From: Limnephilus marmoratus
Lineage: Eukaryota; Arthropoda; Insecta; Trichoptera; Limnephilidae
NCBI GenBank assembly: GCA_917880885.1
Contig: OU862913.1
Span: forward strand, 25,429,286 to 25,493,285
DNA length: 64,000 bases
Direction of reading: 5' to 3'
How positions within the stretch are numbered: the stretch's first letter is position 1; each line of letters starts with the position of its first letter. The notes beneath the pieces are model-generated. The model was given only the letters and a program-made list of their open reading frames with translations, was not told the DNA's origin and searched no databases. Shown in pieces: positions 1 to 10,500 of this stretch. Made by a program: the position numbers and the translations under genes.

Positions 1-495
1 ATCTACAAAGATAATTATTTAACAAAAAAATCCTCGTTTTAACACTTGGGTTCGGTCGTTTACCACTTAGGGTCGGGCGTTTGAACGCTTGGGGTCGTCA
101 AAACTTTGGCTATATGGCTCCAAACTGTCAGAAATTTTTGATTTTTACTAAGAGTCATGGTCTTTACACGAATCAAGCAAAAAATCAGCCAAAAGAAGAT
201 TTTTTTCAAAAAAACATCGTTTAACGGGCGCTTTCAAACAACAATTGTTGTCGGTCATAACTTCCGCAATATGGCACCGAACCGACTGAAATTTTGGATT
301 CTTACTAAGAATCATGGTCTGAACACGAATCAATCCAAAAATCTACAGAGATTTTTTTTTTAAATCATATTTTTAACACTTGGGTTCGGTCGTTTAAGCA
401 CTCAGGGTAGGGCGTTTGAACACAATCAATCAAAAAATCGGCCAAAAGAAGAATTTTTTCTAAAAAACATCGTTTAACGGGCGCTTTGTAACAAC
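1..495. repeat. Diverged repeat units with TAAGAATCATGG core
   Basis: Two imperfect units (about 60-235 and 236-495) share GGATTCTTACTAAGAATCAT, cacgaatcaa and the CATCGTTTAACGGGCGC block. The same unit resumes at 4039-4200, interrupted by the element at 496-4038. Related, more diverged units lie at 25310-25660. No gene is seen. Confidence 0.6.
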
Positions 496-972
496 AATAG
501 GCCACTTGCATCACATTTTTTTTTTTTTTAAATTCCGATTTAGGAAAATATTCTAAGACATTCTGTATTAATTCCGACCATTCAACACCTTACCAAAATA
601 TGAGCAGATTCTTGAAGTTATAATAAAAGAACAAAATTTGCAATATCTAGATAAACACGATATTTTATACCAAGAGCAATCAGGGTTCAGATCTAATAAC
701 TCATGTGAAACAGCATTAAACGTATTTGTCGAATAATGGAAGGAAGGAACAGTGGCGGCGTAGGGTAGATTGGCACCCGGGGCGGTTTGGTATTGAACAC
801 CCTACATAAAACACCAAATACTAAACATGCTTACGAGACTTCATTTTACTAAAATATTCGATCACAATATCAATATTGTTTTCCCTTCTCTTTCAATTGA
901 TTACATAGAAAAATTGGTTATTCGCGCTTTGTTCATTGTGCTCAAATAAGATTTTATTAAGGAGACAGAAAA

Positions 973-1713
973 AGATATTGTCACCTCTGGGACTCGAACG
1001 CGGGACCTTCTGTTTACATGAAAACAGCTCTACCAACTGAACTAAGATGTCTATATCAAATTCGGTCACATTTAACTGTATCATTCTTCGGCTAAGAACT
1101 ACGAACTTTATCTTCATTTGCTTAACGCACATATTATTGGCTGCTACCTTTATATATGATTGCAAGATTCAAATCCGAACTAAATGCAAGGGCGGATCCA
1201 GGATTTTTTTCTGGGGGGGGGCACAAAGGGCGGACGGGCAAAAAAATCAACAATTACTGTTAGGATTTTTTTCTAGGGGGGGGGGGGGGGGCACAAGGGG
1301 TGGACGCGCAAAAAAACCAAAATAACTGTTAGAATTTTTTTCTGGGCGGGCACAAGGGGCGGAAAGTCCAAAAATCAACGATTACTGTTAGAAATAAACT
1401 AAAGTATCATATTTCAAGTTTATTTCTACAAGTTCAAGTATGTATAGGAAGGTTTATGAAAGTGTCAAAACAATCGAAAAATTAAATGTTTAAAAAAGAC
1501 AGTTTTAGCTTCCAAGTATGTACTGTGATGGAATCTCCACAGTACTGAAAAATACCGTCTGGGGGGGGGCACGTTCCCTCTTGCCCCCCCCTCCCCTAAA
1601 TCCGCCCTTGGCTATCTAGATAGTGTCTGGATAAATTTTTAATTAGCTCAGTTAGTAGAGCTGTTGCCATGTAATCATAAGGTCCTGGGATCAAGTCCCA
1701 GAGGTGCCGATAA
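973..1713. repeat. Inverted pair of tRNA-like sequences (locus 1)
   Basis: A minus-strand tRNA-like unit (about 981-1052; A box TAGTTCAGTTGG, B box GTTCGAGTCCC) faces a plus-strand unit (about 1636-1709; TTAGCTCAGTTAG, GATCAAGTCCC). Both share an anticodon-arm CATGTAA. Both are followed, reading outward, by CTTTTTCTG and GTCTCC. The left unit has a 6-bp anticodon stem, while the right is degenerate. Acceptor stems are poor, so these are derived sequences rather than working tRNAs. Confidence 0.65.
1187..1610. mobile_element. G-rich MITE with CAAGGGCGGAT ends
   Basis: Ends CAAGGGCGGATCCAGGA (1187) and CAAGGGCGGATTTAGGG inverted (ending 1610), with several internal CTGGGGGGGGGCAC copies. No target duplication could be recognised. 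It lies between the two tRNA-like units of locus 1. Confidence 0.6.
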
Positions 1714-4514
1714 CTTTTTCTGATTTTTATGTCTCCAGATTTTCGATTGAGTTTCGCTAATTTCTTCTTTCAACGCCTGCTTTGCCAGTGTTGGGATCAC
1801 ACATCTCTTCGAGTGTTGATACAAGCTTCTCAAAATGATTCTTCAGTTTTAGAAAGGGAATTAGAAATTATATTCGAAAAAAAAATATATTGTTGCGACG
1901 CATTTCAAAATATGATAATGTAAGTAGCTAGATACAAGAGTACGCAGTTATTTATTGAAATGTCTTTACAGCTGGAGATTTTGTGCGCATTCTTTGTCTG
2001 TATGAGTGGGTTGTCGTTGTCACCCCTTGGTGCTTGGCACCCGGGGCGGACCGCCCCCTCCGCCCCCCCCTTACGCCGCCACTGGGAAGGAATGAATAAT
2101 AATAAATTTATCTTAGCAATATTTTTGGATTTTCAAAGGGCATTCGAAACTATAGATCGAGGCATACTAATAAGAAAGCTTAAAGAAATTGGTTTCTCAT
2201 CTGTAGCCATTAAATTAATTCAAGAATATTTGAGAGACAGAAAGCAGGTAACAAAAATAAATAATCAATTTTCAAAACCAATGGAAAATAAGTTAGGAGT
2301 ACCACAGGGATCGGTCCTTGGACCTCTATTGTTCATACTCTATATTAATGACATGGTGAAAATATTTTCAAAATGCAAACTACGACTTTTTGCCGACGAT
2401 ACACTAATATACTTAATTGGAGATAACTTGAAGAACTAATACACATTTTAAATAATGAACTAAATGATGTATCAAGATGGCTAAAAATAAATAAGCTTAA
2501 ATTAAATACAAAAAAAAAACAAAATGTATGGTGATTGGATACAAGAAGACATCTAGTGAAAGCAAAATTAAAATTGGTGGTGAAATTGTTGAAAGTGTTA
2601 CTGAAATGAAATACTTAGGAGTTATATTAGATTCCAAACTAAACTTCAATAGACATGCTGAATACACCCAAAAGAAAATTGGTAAAAAGATATCTTTTTT
2701 TGGAAGAATTCGGCCAAAAATTTCTAGAAAAACTGCAATCGCCATATACAATTCAATTATTGCTCCACACTTCAACTACTGCTCAAGTATACTTTTCCTA
2801 TGTAACGAAAGAGAACAAAATAAGTTACAAATTCTCCAAAACAGGGCAATGAGAATAATTTTTCGACGAAACAGATTTTCGAAAATAATTAAAATGTTAA
2901 AGGAACTAAATTGGTTGACCGTGAAACAGATGCTGACCTTGAACACGATGGTATGTATCCACAAAATATTGAATAACACGTTACCAAAATACTTCTCAAA
3001 TAAAATTGTATACAATAAAGACATTCACAGATATAACACAAGGACGTGCAAGGAAATTAGGCTACAAAAAAAGGACAAAGCGAATACGCAGAACAGTCTA
3101 CTGTACAAGAGAATGAAGTTGTATAACACACTACCAGAAACTTTAAAGTCCACACCAATTGGAAAGTTCAAGATGTATTGTAGGAGCTACATAAAACTTG
3201 AAAAAATATAGTGATTATGAAATATTATAATCAATTAGAAATTTGTAAACTTAAATGTACAAATTACTAAAATAAATTTTTTTTATTTTTTTAAAATCGT
3301 ATTTTTGAAACCCTGGGGATTTTTTGAAAATTTCAATCCAAAAAATCAGACCATTTTTTATAAACCGGAAAGACGGGACATAATTTTATAGGTGAGAAAA
3401 AAACAATAATTACATAGCCGAAAATCATTTTAAAAAAAAGAACGTTTTCCACACGAATGGCACAGGAGAATAACGAGGCATACCAAAAATATTACATCTC
3501 ATAAATATTTTTTTCTTTGATCCATCTTATTGATCATAAATCATTATAATGTACAACGTCTATATTAATAAATCCAATGTAATATACTTGTACTTGTAAA
3601 TTATAATAATAATAAGAATATTATAAAATTTGATTTTGATAAAATCAGCACCATAACCATTATACCTCTAAAACACGTACCGACATCTAAAATGTACGGG
3701 GTTCTCTTCACAACATATGTCAAAAATTCAAACCAAATGATAAGTTCGCAGAGAACAAACAATAAATCTAGTGAACGAATTCAAAAATTCGCCTGAAATC
3801 AAAGTGAATAAAAAAAAAAAAATCAGTGTCGAATTTTACAAAATTAATAGGAACATTTTCGGAGACGGGACATTTTCATGTAGTGACATCACGAGCCCAA
3901 ATAATGGATTTATTTATTTAAAAATAAAAAAACTGTACATTTCTACAAAATTTTACTAACATTTTCGTAATCTTGGTAAAAAGATCTATCCACACGATTT
4001 TTTCCATGTCGTTATGAAATCAATGCAAGTGGCCTATTGTTGTCGGTCATAACTTCCGCCCTATAGCACCTAACCGACTGATATTTTGGATTCTTACTGA
4101 GAATCATGGTCTGTACACGAATCAATCAAAAAATCTACAGCGAGTTTTTTTTTGTTTTTAATTTCGGTTTAACACTTGAGTTTCGTCATTTTAGCACTTG
4201 CTCATACCCTGGACTAAATTTGTTAGGCAACCCATATGCAATATATTATTGACATATTAAATTAAATATAAAATACATTTCATCAAATAAACATCTCGGT
4301 GAAGGTCGTTTTATATCGGGATCCTATACTAGGACTTTGGTGCTTGATGCTCGGTCATTCTCTCCACATGATCCAGCCACCCAAGTCTTCCCAGTTTTAT
4401 AAATTTTTCGACGTTTAGCTCCAACAAAGTATAGAGCTCATTGTTATAATGTCTGCGCCAAAATCCATTTTCTAGAACCGGTCCGAAGATGCACCACAAA
4501 ATTTTTCAAAATTT

Positions 4515-5905
4515 GCAAGGAAGTGTTTCCTAGGATTGGATGCAAAAGGTGTTTATTTGGATGACATGTTGTGGAAGCTTGTTCCATGCTTCCACTACTC
4601 TATTCGCAAGGAAGTGTTTCCTAGGATTGGATGCAAAAGTAGTAGCATGGATGACATGTTGTGGAAGTTTGTTCCATGCTTCCACTACTCTATTTGCAAG
4701 GAAGTGTTTCCTAGGATTGGATGCAATAGGTGTTTATATTAGTAGCATGGATGACATGTTGTGGAAGTTCGTTCCATGCTTCCACTACTCTATTTGCAAG
4801 GAAGTGTTTCCTAGGATTGAATGCAAAAGGTGTTTATATTAGTAGCATGGATGACATATTGTGGAAGTTCGTTCCATGCTTCCACTACTCTATTTGCAAG
4901 GAAGTGTTTCCTAGGATTGGATGCAAAAGGTGTTTATATTAGTAGCATGGATGACATATTGTGGAAGTTCGTTCCATGCTTCCACTACTCTATTTGCAAG
5001 GAAGTGTTTCCTAGGATTGAATGCAAAAGGTGTTTATATTAGTAGCATGGATGACATGTTGTGGAAGTATGTTCCATGCTTCCATTACTCTATTTGCAAG
5101 GAATTGTTTCCTAGGATTGAATGCAAAATGTGTTTATATTGTTAGCATGGATGACATGTTATTTTTATTTTTATTTAAGTAGGTACATAAAACAAGCATG
5201 TTTCCCAAAAAATTATGTACATGGGTGATTTAAATACAATGTATGTATACCTAACAGAAATTATAACAAAAATGAGTAAAAGGTAGAATACAAAAGTATC
5301 ACCAACAATTTATTATTGGCACCTGTATTGATGGGACAATGATTTAGTAGGTACAATATTGCCTGTCTGAATAAAGGGTTTCATCATAACATAAATATAC
5401 CAAACCACCCACCATCACAATGTCAGTTTTAAATGATTGATGGCAAAATATCTTTTTTGAAGTGTTTAAATGGATCATTAAAAATGTCAATTTCATTATT
5501 AGAGTAGTGTATAGTGTTATAATGTCTTAATGTTTGTGGTACTGGTGAGAAATATCCTGTATTTGTGTGGTAGGTAGATATATAGAAAATATCTTGCTTC
5601 CTCCTTGTTGAATTTCTTGATGATGCGTTGATGTTAATTTGGGATAAAACGTTTGGTGTATCAACTGACGCATGTATAATTTTGTGCAGAAGTAATAAAT
5701 TGGAAAGTTTCCGTCTGGCTATCAGAGTGTTGTTAATAGTGTAGAATTCGGTCGTTATACATTCCAAATTGATTAGACAAACCTTTGCGATGTTGTATTG
5801 ATTGATATGGATTGATATGAATTGTATGGATTCGATTCTGTAATTGTGAATCTCATGTTGTGAAAGTTTGTTCCATATTTCCACTACTCTCTTTACAAGG
5901 AAGTG
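4515..5905. repeat. Minisatellite with exact 100-bp period, interrupted by a LINE
   Basis: Units start at GCAAGGAAGTGTTTCCTAGG at 4515, 4606, 4696, 4796, 4896, 4996 and 5096. The first two periods are 91 and 90, the rest exactly 100. The array is broken at 5161 and resumes at 5854-5905. Open frames here arise because 100 is not a multiple of three; they are not genes. Confidence 0.9.
5161..5853 (-). mobile_element. LINE 3' fragment inserted in the minisatellite
   Basis: Minus-strand code (5429 to about 5850) resembles the C-terminal region of LINE ORF2 (...NTRRKQ..., ...YNTIHYSNNEIDIF...DPFKHFKK). An A-rich tail reads as T-rich at 5161-5180. CATGTT flanks both sides (5155-5160, 5854-5859). 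The copy is 5' truncated. Confidence 0.75.
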
Positions 5906-6530
5906 TTAGTGTTCACGGAGATTTACATTTTTGTTGGTGGTGAAGATTTCTTGGATGCCAGGGCAACTATACAACTATAATCTCCAGATAAATTTTTAAA
6001 GTCTCAAGCAAGTCACCCCTTTCTCTTCTTTCTTATTGGCAATATTAGTTCCGGTAAATATTTCCCTATCGAGTCCACGCTCAAAACACACTTTAAAAAA
6101 TTAAAACAAATTGTACTAGGTAGATTACAGTTAGTAATAAGTAATTCAGTAACCGGAATAGAAAAATATTGCATTTTAATGGTTATTTTGTTATCTTTAA
6201 AAATGCGAAATGTCATTTCTCAAGGAACGCCATATTGTTAATTACGACGGCAAACGTCTCGCGTGATTTTTCGTGTTTATGAAACCGAACAAAATAATGA
6301 TTATTACTCATTATTCATTATTTATCATTTCCGAAGATTGCAATTAGTACTTATTATTGTCTAACTGACAGAAAGTCATTTTTTCTTTTAAAAATGCGTA
6401 TTTCATCATCGTAATTAACATGGCGGTCCTTGAAAATGGTGGTCGAGGGGTAAGGTTCTTGACTTGCAATCCGAAGGTCGTGTAATAATATAATACGTAT
6501 TTTTTTTATTTGCTTTATTTCACAATTAAT
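5906..6530. other. No gene recognised
   Basis: AT-rich DNA. Only a degraded SINE head (about 6432-6490, ...AAGGTTCTTGACTTGCAATCC...) is recognisable. Confidence 0.4.
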
Positions 6531-6540
6531 TTATCTGTAC

Positions 6541-7134
6541 ATCTCTACATCTCTACATAGGTATTATAATTTAAAGTCCCCCGCGTCGTCTGTCTGTCTG
6601 TTCGCGATAAACTCGAAAACTACTGACCGAATTTTCATGCGGTTTTCACCAATAGATAGAGTGTTTCTTGAGGAAGGTTTAGGTATGTAATTTGTCAAGG
6701 ATTTGTGTAAATTGGTTGAAGCATAACGATATTTGTTAGAAGTGTCCGAAAAAGTCAAGCCGCCTGATAGCTTTCATCTAAAACGCTGCCTTAATCCTTT
6801 TGGGATACCTATAACAAAACAATGCATGGTGGGATATTCCCATTCTTTATTCTAAAAAAATGGTCACGTACATTGCGGTAATTGAAAAGTTATTTAGACG
6901 GATACAGTATTAATCCTTATTAACTTAAATACGTCAGTTACCTCAAGCATTTCATGCACATTATTATAATCTTTCACGCCATTTCTACATATTATAAATT
7001 AAGGTCCTCCGCGGCAGCTGTCTGTCTCTTCGCGATAAACTCAAAGACGGCGGTGGTTATAAAGGTTGGATAACCATCCAGTAGATAACGTTGTGTTTTA
7101 TTAGCCACAGCAACGTGTGGCCGGGTCAGCTAGT
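6541..7134 (+). mobile_element. Helitron-like fragments
   Basis: Two related units (about 6541-6785 and 6985-7134) share TCTACAT...TATTATAA starts, a TCTGTCTGT-CGCGATAAACTC block and CACCAATAGATAGAGTG. The second ends CGTGTGGCCGGGTCAGCTAGT, a short hairpin plus CTAGT as in Helitron 3' ends. The same end recurs at 18558. Confidence 0.55.
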
Positions 7135-7325
7135 TAAAAATAATATGTAGTATATTTGTGACATGTTCCAGAGTGGAAGATACTCTCTACAGAATCGAAG
7201 CGTTGCTTTAAATGGTTTTAGCCATGATTGGTGACCACATCTGAGTAGCCAGGGACTTCCCCACCTACCTCTTCCCCATCTCCTTCCCCTCCCCACTACC
7301 TTCAACCTCACAACATACCCTATGG
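7135..7325 (+). mobile_element. SINE-A body fragment
   Basis: 5'-truncated copy of the tRNA-derived SINE seen whole at 26245-26655 (ATATTTGTGACATGTTCCAG ... CTCACAACATACCC). It lies immediately upstream of the UGT start exon. Confidence 0.75.
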
Positions 7326-7371
7326 CATTTAAAGAGACTCACCTACTAATGGAAGATTTTTTCTAGGCAAG

Positions 7372-7530
7372 ATGGTGGCAAATCACAAGGGATTATTAGC
7401 ACTGATGCTGATGTGTCTACTGGAATGGAGTTGGGCGTATCACATCCTGGTAGTATTTCCAACACCAGCCAGAAGTCACCATAACCTCGGCAAGGCGGTG
7501 GCAGACGTCCTGCAGCAGAGAGGGCATGAG
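7372..7530 (+). CDS. UGT exon 1: signal peptide and start of the N-terminal domain
   Basis: Encodes 53 residues from ATG. Residues 7-22 form a hydrophobic signal peptide (GLLALMLMCLLEWSWA). Then comes the family start YHILVVFPTPARSHHNLGK, whose SHH holds the usual catalytic-histidine region, and the exon ends at QQRGHE, where other UGTs continue with a V-T-x-x-S/P segment. The donor is GTATAA at 7531. The ATG is the first in frame. A pyrimidine run ending in CTAG lies just upstream (about 7355-7365), so a 5' UTR exon further left is possible. No TATA box is clear; a SINE fragment occupies the proximal upstream DNA. Confidence 0.9.
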
Positions 7531-10500
7531 GTATAATAGTTATAACTAGTGGATAAAAACCTCCTCCCGCGGGTTTTGTGCTGCTAGGCCCTTCAAGCAG
7601 CTTTTTGGTGGGCTTCACCCAATTTATAAAAGTTTTTTTTGTATGTACAACAGCAATTATTAGAATGTGTGCAAAAATTGGCTTTTGATTGCAATCTTTA
7701 GAGCATAGGCGTCAGGTAGGATTGATGTCCTTAATCTACCTGCATTACAACAAAGACGTTATAATATACTGTAGACGAGGGGTAGACCTTCCTACAACAT
7801 GGGTCTCTTCAAGACCAATGTTGATTCCTTCCTCTCCTCAAAAAGACCCTCCACACAGCATTCCAGATGACATAGGCCCTGAGGGAAATTATTTTCCTCA
7901 GGGCCTCCTGTGTGGAGTCAATGTAAAAAAAAAAAAAAAATCTCAAAGTGGAAAGCCAAAAGCAAGACAATTGCACTGGTCTCGATTTCTAGTACTTTAG
8001 TACTAAACTGTCACTCGTCGAAGGAATCGCTGAGGAGTTATTATAAAATGGTCATGTTCATCTGACAGACCTGGCGCCCGACTTTCCCGAGGTTACTCTC
8101 ATGTTCAAGGTTAGTGCTCGTTGTTTCAACGCAAATGTCACATGTCACAGGTTATAATTATTTCTCACATATTTATTTCACTAGTTTCATCATTCAAGAG
8201 TTTCCTCCTCAAGGAACCTTGGACCACTACCTGAGTAATATTAATTTAATTATTATAAGAGTCTCTAATTTAACAAACTGCATAATTCATGTGATTATCC
8301 AATAAATTGATAATTTGATTGATGATTGATTGGTTTCATTTCTGATATAAATTAGCAAATAGAAATAGCTAAAACCACTAAGTTACAATGGCGCCCAACG
8401 TGGGGAAAATTGCATTTAAAAAGCGCCAAAATGCCCTCCTGTGTGATAAGAAAATGTTTCCAAACACCAAACACGGCAAACAGTGTAGTAAAAGTGAAGA
8501 AATAACATTTTATATATATGTAGGCACAAATTATTTATTATAAGCAATACAATTAATTTTCATGTTCCCCATCCGACAATTTAGTGCGTCATTAGAGAAA
8601 AAACACACATTCTTTGATTGTCTTATGGTACGGCCACACTGAGGCCAACTTCCAACTTCAAACTTTCGGACGATTGTGTAGAAGGGTACAGTTTGTCAAA
8701 AAAGAGTAGAAAATATATGAGGGCGCCACTGTTGTTCAAATGGCAATACTAAACACATAACTCATGGTGTTAAAGTAAAGCTGTGTAACCTAAGAGTATG
8801 GATATTACATAGTTCCATGTGTGTAACCTACATTTAAAAAAAATTAAAAAGGCATAATAGTGGAAAAAATATTTTTTCATTGCAATATAGATACCCACCG
8901 ATCTCAAAATTAGAATTGCATATAGGTAGGTATATTATTATTATACTTTTGCAATTTTATGTTAACATAATGAAGAATAACTATAATGTAATAAAATATA
9001 AAGCACAGTTTAAAAATTGCTCACATTTATTAATACTAGATAAAGTACCTAGCCTGAGCTTTAGATCATGTCTCTAATTTTAGATCTGAATATATTTAAC
9101 TCATTCAGATCTAAAAATAGTGTTACTCAACTCACCATTAGTGATTCTTCCTTTCTATCTATTGTTTAATTTCAAATTTATGTTAAATTAAATTAAAGCA
9201 AATAGCTTTATAAATCACCTTTTAATCAAATTTATGTCATGAAGATAAAATGTTTTTTTTTAAATGTGATTTACTGTGTTCTATGCATTCAGTGTCATTG
9301 CACTTCAAAAAAATATTTGACAGTTAAATTGGTGTTGCCAGTCTACAAATTTAGTAGTTCAAGTTTTTATATTTTCTACTTTTTTTTGACAGACTATAAT
9401 AGATTGTGTGTTGGAAGTTCGAGTTGGAAGTTTGGCTTTGGTGTGGTTGTAGCATATCTTTTTAATACATGAATAACTTTTGAATTGAGAAATTACTGAA
9501 AACCGCTGAAAACAAAAGAGTGTTGCTTACTTGCCACATTATTTTGGGAGTATGTGAGACTATGGCGAGTCTATTTATATAATGTCATAGCACTACAATG
9601 GAAGATGCTCCAAGTAACTAGCGTCGTTGATCCCCTCGGCACTGGTGCATAGTTGGGAAACACGCCAAACACGCACCCAACATATTATTTAACATATTTC
9701 AACATATTATATTTTTTTTTTGTTCATATGAAGCGGATACTTTGTGATGTGACATTATTAATTTACATATTTTTGAAATATTTTTTATTTAATTTATGGG
9801 GTTGGTGTTTACGGGTCTGGAAGGTGTGTGGTAAATCAAATAAAGTAGAATGTAGTTACAATACTTACAAGTTTATTTTACAAATTATAAACAAGACATT
9901 ACCACCATAATTAAATATTAGGTCCTTACATATGAAATTGGCGTTTAGCCGTACTGGCAACTTTGATCTCAAATATCTTCTCTTTGGTTAGGAATTCCAA
10001 ATTCAAATTTATACAGCTATTTACTCATGTATTTGTGTTTCGAAAATTATAAATTCATTTGTTTTTTCCTTAATTGTTTTTTTTCTTTGCGTCACTTAGT
10101 TTACAAAATGGAAAACTTGAAATATTGCGTTATTTACGAGTACGAGTTCCACCGTGGCACCAGTGCTGCAGAAACGGCTTGAAGGATTAATGATATGTAT
10201 GGCGACGGTGCCGCAAAAGAAAACACAGTGCGTTTTTGGTTCCAACGTTTTCGTTCTGGAAATTTCGACCTGCAGAACAAGCCCCGTGGACGGCCGGAGA
10301 CCAAAGTTGATAATGAAGAATTGAAGGCTATTGTGGAAGCGGATCCATCGCAAACCACGTCCGAGTTAGCTGCAGGCTGCGGTGTTAGTGATAAAACTGT
10401 TTTAATCCACTTGAAGCAAATTGGGTAGGTGAAATAGCTGGGTACGTCACGAATTGAGTGAAGCAAATCAACAAACGCGCGTTGACCGCTAGACCACACA

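Larger units (their letters stand above)
750..2084. mobile_element. hAT-like non-autonomous element with 8-bp duplication
   Basis: Terminal inverted repeats are CAGTGGCGGCGTAGGG at 750 and CAGTGGCGGCGTAAGG inverted, ending at 2084. The flanks are a perfect 8-bp duplication GGAAGGAA (742-749 and 2085-2092). Removing the element restores the LINE RT region. No transposase is seen; the interior holds the inverted tRNA-like pair and a G-rich MITE. Confidence 0.88.
561..3296 (+). mobile_element. LINE with reverse transcriptase, interrupted by a hAT-like element
   Basis: RT code runs from about 590 (DILYQEQSGFRSNNSCETAL) to 741. It resumes at 2093 with FILAIFLDFQRAFETID, then GVPQGSVLGPLLFILYINDM, LRLFADDTLIY (catalytic F-A-D-D) and the thumb/C-terminal region to a stop near 3211. 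Frameshifts near 2440-2530 and an early stop make it a pseudogene. It is CR1/Jockey-like by motif style. The endonuclease is absent, so the copy is 5' truncated. Confidence 0.8.
496..4038. mobile_element. Non-autonomous DNA element, copy 1 (ends AATAGGCCACTTGCAT), interrupted
   Basis: The left end reads AATAGGCCACTTGCAT (496) and the right end is its inverse (ending 4038). The element body (about 496-560 plus 3297-4038) matches the uninterrupted copy at 50172-50954 in reverse. It sits in the middle of a tandem repeat whose unbroken form is at 233-250. A LINE fills 561-3296. I cannot assign a superfamily, since the target duplication is at most 2 bp. Confidence 0.8.

Noticed and set aside
4536..5145. 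Overlapping open frames of 68-100 codons across the array
   Set aside because: They are the same 100-bp unit read in successive frames, with no start context, splice sites or family similarity.
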